From Stenocarpella maydis (taxonomy: Eukaryota > Ascomycota > Sordariomycetes > Diaporthales > Diaporthaceae), in the NCBI GenBank assembly GCA_002270565.1, contig NQMI01000062.1:219422-259120 (forward strand): DNA of 39,699 nt, read 5' to 3'. Numbering within the stretch: the stretch's first letter is position 1; each line of letters begins with the position of its first letter. A model generated the notes under the pieces. It ran no database searches and was not told where the DNA came from. It saw only the letters and a program-made list of their open reading frames with translations. The position numbers and the translations under genes are program-made. Shown piece by piece: positions 33,301 to 39,699 of this stretch.

Positions 33301-34659
33301 GGAGGCTGCAGCGCTTCACTTAGATGCCATGATGGAGAAGCATTCTCTAACCTAAGCATGGTTGACCGCGCGCTGGCAATTTACGCCTCAAGATGCAGGC
33401 TCACGGTTGAAATTGATATTCTCTGCCTTCCGGAGTGGCAAGTCGGGGCAAGGTGACAGACAGGTCACGCTGGCGACTGACACCCAACACCCCTGGGGCA
33501 GCACGCCAAGTCACGCGGTATAGTTTGCCCTGTTATTCTCATCCCTGTTTCCCGCCATATAGTTCACATCTGTCTTGTCTTCTTCATACGGTTTTCGATG
33601 GCCCCTGCAGCGTCTCGGAGGGTGTGGGAATGTTGGCGGACCGGGTGTGTCGGTTGGGCTCTGGCGGGCCAGCCTTGCCACCACCTTTCGACGCTTCCCT
33701 GAATACCCGCCACAATCGACGAAATGTCGCATGCATGGCCGCCAGCGTTAACTAGACACTGATGGCAGAGGTGTACGGGTGGGCCCACTGGGACCTGACT
33801 GCGGCCCTTGGCCGCTGCGGCTGGCACCTGCAACGTGGGCTGGGTGTTGATGTGTGCTCAGGCAAGGATATCTCTGCGAGAGGGCCGCTCGGGCCAAGAC
33901 AAGCCAGGTACAAGGAGCAGGTGAAACTTGAAGGAGCTGGAGTGTACTTGGGCATCTGTCAGCGGAAGTGTTCAGATTGCATGCCACGCGCCTGTGGCTT
34001 CCCGTAGACCCCGGAGGGTCCGAGGTGGATCTTCCTGCTGTGCAACTCTCTGGTCTCAATCGAACCCCCGTTGCTCAGCCGTCACATCATCCCAGCGCGT
34101 CAATGGATGTGATGGGTTGATGCGTGCTCGCACAACAGGCTGCCTGGCAGCGGCAACGCACGCTCAAGACGGGTCTGCTACTCGGCTGATGTCTGACCTC
34201 CTTTACAGTCTCCTCGTGGCGGCCCCCCCTGCCTCCTTGTCCCTGTGCAAAAGCCATACTGGGAGATCCTTGTTGCCATTAGGGCAGCCATGATTTCGGG
34301 TCTTTTCGTCAATTTAGTCTTGACATGCATTAAGATTATAATAGTACTATCTTCCATCACAGTCGTGAGCATCCTCCAGGCATGGTGGGCCTGTGTTCGT
34401 CCGACCTGGGTATTGCCAATCATCAGAGGGGTTCCAAACGGGTCATTCTAGAAAACCCGGGTGTTTCGTGCCGACATTGGGTCTCTCAAAGAGGTCCCCT
34501 GTGGATCAGCTGCGGGCCGCGCCGAGTAGGCCTGCCTTCGTGGCGAACGAATTTTGTTTGTTAAAAAAGAAAATCATATGTACCAAAAATATAGCTAGCC
34601 CCCCGCTTCTGGTCAACACTACGGAGCCGGGATAGGAAGAAAGAAGACGCAAGACGCCT
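33301..34659. other. Intergenic, no supported gene
   Basis: About 1.36 kb GC-rich to mixed DNA with several overlapping 60-120 codon ORFs on both strands; none has a recognisable domain or splice partners. 3' flank of the ERG3-family gene at the right end. Confidence 0.4.
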
Positions 34660-35753
34660 TCACTCGTCCTTGGGCTTCCTGACGGGGTTGCCCTTGTCGT
34701 CGACGAGCCCCTTTGCGCGCATGACCTTGAGCGCGTCGTGGAGCGGGTCGAGGTCGGGCTGGGGGGCGCGGTGGGAGCCCCAGTAGGTGTCGGCCCAGGT
34801 GAAGTACTGGCCGTAGTTGACGGTGAAGTACATGTGGTGCAGGGTGTGGTGGGCGGGGCTGTTGAGGAACTTTTCGGTCCAGTGGCCCGAGATCATGTCG
34901 CCGTCGTGGATGAGGATGGTCCAGATCTGGACGACGACGAAGAGGATCATGTACAGGTAGCGCTGCATTGGGAACATGAAGACGAAGAAACTGGGCGCGT
35001 GTTGTCAGCGATGAGGGCACGTGATGGCGGCCGTGGGTGAGGATGGATGGGGGCTGGGCAGCTTACTGGTACGGCAGCGACTGGACGTATCCATCAAGGG
35101 GGTGGAAGGCCAGGGCAGCCCATGGGGTGGGAACTAGCATGTCGTCAGCAGCGGCCCAGGCGTACTGTGGGATGGAGGTGGGCATGAGCGAGCGGCTTAC
35201 CGATCCACTTGTGGTGTGGCTTGTGGATGTACTTGTACACACTGGGGTGGTGCTCGATGCGATGGATCCAGTAGATGCCGAGGTCGTTGAAGGCCATGTA
35301 GAGGAGCGTGGAGACGACCAGCCAGGACCAGCCGTAGTCGCTCACGTCGGCGTAGAGCAGGCTGTAGCCGCGGACCTCGAGGAGAAACCACGGCAGGGTG
35401 AGGATGTTGATGAAGGGGACGGCGGACAGCGACGACTTGATCTCCTGGCGGACCTGGTTCTCCAGGAAGCGCGGGTGGTGCTCGAGGCGGCGGTCGAAGA
35501 TGAAGTAGTAGGAGAGGGAGCTGAAGACGAGGTAGAGCAGGGTGGCGCCGACCTGGGTGATGGCCAGGATCGAGATGGTCTGGCGGTAGATGTTGTCGCG
35601 GGGCCACAGCGATGTGGGCGCGCTGTCGGCCGCGGACAGGCTGGAATATGCGGGCCCGGACGAGTTGGTGAAGCCGGCACCTGGGTGAGGCAGCGCCCAG
35701 GCATAGGCCTTGTCCAGGATGAGGGGATCGAGAAACTCGAGTGCTACGTCCAT
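34660..35753 (-). CDS. erg3: Sterol C-5 desaturase (ERG3 family)
   Basis: Predicted 316 residues. Exons 35753-35201, 35133-35067 and 34990-34660 (introns 67 and 76 nt). It introduces the C5-C6 double bond into episterol-type sterols in the ER during ergosterol synthesis, using O2 and cytochrome b5. The three di-iron histidine boxes are intact: HRIEHH (164-169), HKPHH (177-181) and HHTLHH (254-259). Several helices flank them (TLLYLVFSSLSYYF, LYMILFVVVQIWT). The protein is somewhat shorter than yeast Erg3 (about 365 residues), mainly at the N-terminus. Aspergilli carry several ERG3 paralogues; which one this is cannot be told. Strong GC bias at third positions suggests high expression. A role in the neighbouring cluster is possible but not indicated. 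Confidence 0.9.
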
Positions 35754-37233
35754 TGTTCCTGCGGCTGCTTCTGCTGTTGGGAGGCCAGTGTCTGGCAGAC
35801 AGGACGTGTGGGATTGAGGGCAGGGAGGCCGGCGACTGGGCGGGTTGAGAGGAGGTGTTGAGCTGCACTGCGCTGCGCCGATGAAATTTCAATTGCTATA
35901 GCCACCCCTGCCGAGGGGGAGATTGGCCACAATCGATTGGGCACGATAATAAAAAAAAAAGTGGCTTGATATATATCCGTGCCTCGGCGGGTTCTTGGTC
36001 TGGCGACGATTGCTTGTCCGGGGGAGATTGGTACCTGGCCCGGATCTGACAAACGATAAGCGAGAAAAAAAAAAAAAAAAAAAAAAAAGAAACAAAAAAA
36101 TATACGGAGGTAAAGGTTCAATGGGCATCGGTTACAAGATTCGATTGAGTTCAAATGTTTGTTTGTCTGTCTGCTCCGACACTCGGACGGAAGAAGGTGG
36201 CGGAATGGGAGAGCGACATGGGGAAATTCTGGTGTACACTAGTGACAGGCTGCACCAGCAAGATTGTCCCTGCATGGAGCTCCTCAGGGGCAGAGGGGGC
36301 TAGGCTGGGTTGCCAGGTTGCTGGAATTAAGGCCGAACAGGGCGAAGGCCGACGGGGATCTGATAGAGACGGGCCACGCGCGCCGCAACACGCAGCTCAA
36401 GGCTCAAGGTTCAACATACGGAGGACTGCCGTTTCGTGTCATACGAGCGCGGATGCACGCGAGCCGGGCCAGCAAAGTGGGCCGATGAGGAGACGCTCAC
36501 CAATCGACAATGTCCAACATGCCAAGAGCTTGCCACCAGCGAGTAGTCCCGAATCAAGCCTAGTCTCAGCACGGGTCCCGCTGGCAAAATGCCGGGAGAA
36601 TGTTGTACATGTATGGGCTGGGGTCACCATGCTGGCGTGCTGCTTTGTCATGGCAGACCTGCGCGGTTTACCACCGTATAACTGGCTTACCATTTTACCG
36701 TCGGTGCATTAGTGTACAATCCAGCTGCAGACAACAACGGCCAGTCGTCTTGTCTACGTATTGCGGCTGCAGAGACGGTGTGATATCACCGCTGTCTTGG
36801 CCTCATAGTTGTGAATTACACCAAAACAAGCATGAATGCCTTTAATTATGATCCTCTTTACCACTTCGAAATATAAACGAGTTTAATTTGTCCCACACGG
36901 CCTGACGTAGCCATATCTCGCGGTGGGTCCTCTGCCAACAGCCCTCGGGTCTTCCTCTTCTTATTTAGTTACTTGGCAGGTTGGCCCTCATGGCCCCCGA
37001 CACCCCCGACGCTCAAGCTGCCTGCTTCTCGAAGCCAGCACCATAGACAATCGGCAATTCAAGTGGTGGATCTGGCAGGATCTGTCGCTCGGATGAGCAA
37101 GACTGAGGTTGGTGAGCCAGGATCACACACGTATTTGTGGTAGCAGGCGTATCCAAAGACCAACCAGATACGATCAGGGCGATACCACCATCCTCCTCAC
37201 TCCAAGACCCCCCGAGGTGGCCTCCCCGGCTGA
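35754..37233. other. Intergenic, ERG3 promoter side
   Basis: About 1.5 kb. A poly(A) tract of about 24 nt spans 36065-36088, roughly 310 nt upstream of the ERG3-family start. A 185-codon plus-strand ORF at 36155-36712 lacks any domain, hydrophobic core or splice partner and is not called. Confidence 0.45.
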
Positions 37234-39033
37234 TCAGGCCGGCAGCTCCAGGCGCTGGCAAGAGTCCCCCGGCAGCTCGGCCAGCATCATGCGGCCGTGC
37301 AGCTCAGGCACGGCCGGCTCCTGCACGCGGCGCGGCAGCTCATGGCCACCCCCGTCCACAGGCACCCAGGCGCCCCCCATGCTCGGCCCGAGGAGGCTGA
37401 CCCACTGCTGGTAGATGTCGTTCTCGGCCGAGTCGACGTGGTAGTACTGCATCGTCAGCGGCCCGGGGGCCGCATTATACAGCCCCGGGCTCGGGGCCTG
37501 CGGGGAGTGCCGGCCGGCGTGGCTGCTCAGGGGAGCCCTGCCCGTTCCGGACGGCACAAACTGAGACATTGCCTCGTCCTCTCCGTCCTCGGAGATGCCG
37601 CCGTCGCCGTCCGGGCCGCGGGCTCTGATCGGCCAGAGAAGCGCCCTGAAGGCGTTCCGGAGCGTCGTCCTCGTCGAGGGCTGTTCCTCCTGCGGCGCCG
37701 TCTGCTGCTGTGCCGTGCGCCGCCTGGCCGGCCCGGGCCTTGCCCTCACTGCTGTCACCCCTGGCGGGGAGCTCTCGTCATCCGTCCCTGCCGCGCCCTG
37801 CTGGCGGTCGACGACGTCCAGGCCTATGACCCTCTCCGGGTCGCCGTACTGCCGCAGGTCCGGTATGCTCCTGAAGTCCTTGAGGCTGGGCGGCTCCCAC
37901 GCCTGGCCCCTCTTGAGGCGCCTCGACCCGTGCGTGTAGCGCGACGCGGCCCTCGTGGTGTCGGCACCACCGAGGGAGCCGCCGGCCAGGAACATGGCGG
38001 GCAGCACCGACTGCGAGCTGCGGGGGCTGCTGCTGTTCTTGTCTGCCGTGAGCAGGAGGAGCGACCGCGGGAACCCGCTGATCGGGACCATGGTCATGTT
38101 GCCGAGGCACAGGTTGATGTGCGTCGGGAGCACCTTGTCCCTGATCTGGAAGACGAACCTGTCCATCTCGAACCTGTGCTCGCGGATCATCCTCTCGATG
38201 ACCCGCTGGGACAGGGGCTGCCGGTCCACCCGCTGGAGGTTTGGGGGCCCGGACTGCTCCCACACCACGAAACTCAGCTCCCCGTGCTCCATCATCTGCT
38301 GGTGGAGGTGTTTTCCAAGCTTGCGGACCATGGGCGACGGCTGCGGGAGCCTGCACATGATCTTGCCTGATTTTGCGGCTGGTCAGCATGTACTGTACCC
38401 CAGCTGTAATCATCTCCAGGCCGAGAGTCTTGTGGCGGTGGCCTGTGGTTCTTACCTTGAACGTAGTGCAACCCGTCCTGCTCGTCCGAAATGCTCGCCA
38501 GCTGGAAGTAGAACGTGGAAGCGAGGAGTTGCCGTGATATCCGGCCAACGGAGTGATCCTTCAGCAAACCATCCCGGGCCGTCCTGCGCACCTGTGCCAT
38601 CTTGTCCTTATCATCCAGTGCAGGTACTTCTCCCTCAAGACTCGGGTTGATGCGGTGGTAGCGGGAGGTTGTCATGCCAGGCTGGAGCTTGGTCGCCACG
38701 CTCGCAAAATAGTCCTCCCAGATCCGGTCGCAGTTCAGGGCCGTCTCCATGTTCTTTCTGAGGATATTGAGCAACGTTATACCGTGAGAGACTATCCCCT
38801 TCTTGGCGGCACTCATACGCTCACTTGTCTGCCGCTCGAGGCTGATGGACGACCCTGTCCCCACCGACAAGAACACGTCCGGCGCGTCGATTTCTGGCCA
38901 GAGGGCCTTCCACTCGGCATCTGCAACCCGGCATGGGTTGTTGTGATGGATCGCGCCGTCAATATATGTTTTCTGCGACATTTCATGGTGAAATGACTTG
39001 AAAAACCGAGGGGCCGCTGAAGTTGCACGTGCA
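37234..39033 (-). CDS. Patatin-like phospholipase, 5' part not found
   Basis: Two exons are clear: 39033-38456 and 38366-37234 (intron 89 nt, GTAAGA..TCAG), about 570 residues. The first begins inside the patatin domain with ARATSAAPRFFKSF and continues TYIDGAIHHNNP, which contains the catalytic Asp-Gly of the Ser-Asp dyad, then VFLSVGTG. The nucleophile motif GxSxG and the oxyanion Gly-rich loop should lie upstream but are not visible in the remaining 666 nt. The intron before 39033 has a good acceptor (CTAG) and branch (GGCTAAC). The second exon is a ~375-residue C-terminal extension, basic and Gln/Pro/Gly-rich, without a domain I recognise. Fungal proteins of this type hydrolyse lipid acyl esters; some carry ankyrin or NB-ARC domains, not seen here. 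Confidence 0.75.
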
Positions 39034-39699
39034 CTAGAGGTCCTATGTTAGCCATGCCGCTTCGGATCTTGGTGGGTCAGTGGTGGAATTGTGGTTGTTC
39101 GGATTGAGAGCCTGGCTTATTCGAGCTGCAAACTGGAGAATCGTCCGATCATGTTCTTGGACCTTCATTGTTGGGACGGTTCGTACAGGTATTGTCCCGC
39201 TCTTGGCATGTATAAGCAAGAGTGTTGCCTACGGCTGGGTTGTGCGCTAGTTCACCATGAAATGGGCGGCGAGATGCGCTGAGACTTGAAAATAAATCTG
39301 CGACAGCAAGCCTTACCATGGGGTCGGCGGCAGTCTTCAATCATGGTGCGTTTCAATGACTTCCATTCCATAGACCGCGACACTTGCGGCCTGAGCGCTT
39401 CACAGAGACCTGCCTCTGTTCGGAGGCGTTCCCTGCGAGCTATTGCCTCCCGTCAAAGTGCGCACGGCATCGTGAGCGACAGACCTCATTCCTCTCCATT
39501 AAATAGCGATCTAAATCGCATGGACAGTGAGATAGATTCTGCCCTCTAACCCGTCTGGTGGAACGTGCTGAGCGAGCCGATCTTTTGCACAGGGCTCCAT
39601 TTCCCGCGCCGAGCGCTCGGAGCGAGCTTAAGCTTGGACGCGTACGGCTACTCGCAAGATGGCCTAGATCCACATTCGTGGTCCCCCCCCCCCCCCCCA
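39034..39699. other. Window end: possible 5' exon, then 16-C run
   Basis: A minus-strand open stretch of about 45 codons at roughly 39470-39337 ends at a GTAAGG donor and contains MEWKSLKRTMIEDCRRPHG; it may be an upstream exon of the patatin gene. The last bases, 39683-39698, are 16 consecutive C, which looks like a sequence or contig end rather than biology. Confidence 0.3.

Noticed and set aside
33000..33480. Plus-strand protein-like frames around a TAA at about 33353
   Set aside because: Interrupted by stops, no motif, and the minus strand gives better exon-like text over part of the interval.
35037..35861. 274-codon plus-strand ORF opposite the ERG3-family gene
   Set aside because: Antisense shadow of a strongly GC3-biased real gene with intact histidine boxes.
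36155..36712. 185-codon plus-strand ORF
   Set aside because: No domain, hydrophobic core, splice partner or codon bias like neighbours; fits a chance ORF in GC-rich intergenic DNA.
37297..38370. 357-codon plus-strand ORF opposite the patatin C-terminal exon
   Set aside because: Antisense shadow in very GC-rich coding DNA; Arg/Pro/Gly/Val-rich text and no domain.
1..39699. CRISPR arrays, tRNA or rRNA genes, IS elements
   Set aside because: None seen; the sequence is a fungal nuclear locus and no cloverleaf or array-like repeats were found by eye.

Overview
The window is nuclear DNA of a filamentous ascomycete (Pezizomycotina, probably Eurotiales such as Aspergillus or Penicillium). Genes are broken by 44-146 nt introns with GT..AG borders and CTAAC/CTGAC-like branch sites, there are no operons or Shine-Dalgarno sites, and the protein families (TauD-like oxygenase, fungal MFS pumps, P450, patatin, ERG3) are typical of these fungi. 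All exon models below were assembled by eye; the coding lengths close in frame in each named gene.

Layout. (1) 1-1700: AT-rich relic of a probable transposon ORF, one frame with 33 internal stops, nearly all TAG/TAA, as expected from repeat-induced point mutation. (2) 2045-28428: a run of eleven apparently complete genes that looks like a specialised-metabolism cluster without a PKS, NRPS or terpene-cyclase core: MFS pump, TauD-type Fe(II)/2-oxoglutarate oxygenase, membrane-anchored indoleamine-2,3-dioxygenase-like protein, stand-alone adenylate-forming ligase, group II PLP decarboxylase, FMN 2-hydroxyacid oxidase/dehydrogenase, second MFS pump, GILT-like thiol reductase relative, SAM methyltransferase, M28 glutamate-carboxypeptidase-like protein and P450. 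Orientation alternates, giving four long divergent intergenic regions (1.2-1.9 kb). (3) 29.3-33.3 kb: a minus-strand, intron-rich, Q/P-rich coding locus of unknown function that cannot be fully joined by eye; it may be decaying or contain homopolymer length errors. (4) 34660-35753: sterol C-5 desaturase (ERG3 family). (5) 37234-39033: 3' part of a patatin-like phospholipase gene whose nucleophile half is not visible; the window ends in a run of 16 C.

How the genes could work together (inference): a small acid, possibly derived from tryptophan via kynurenine (IDO-like protein) or from an amino acid acted on by the decarboxylase, is activated by the ligase, decarboxylated and oxidised (TauD oxygenase, FMN enzyme, P450), methylated, and exported by the two MFS pumps. 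No pathway-specific transcription factor was found among these genes. ERG3 and the patatin gene are more likely unrelated neighbours.
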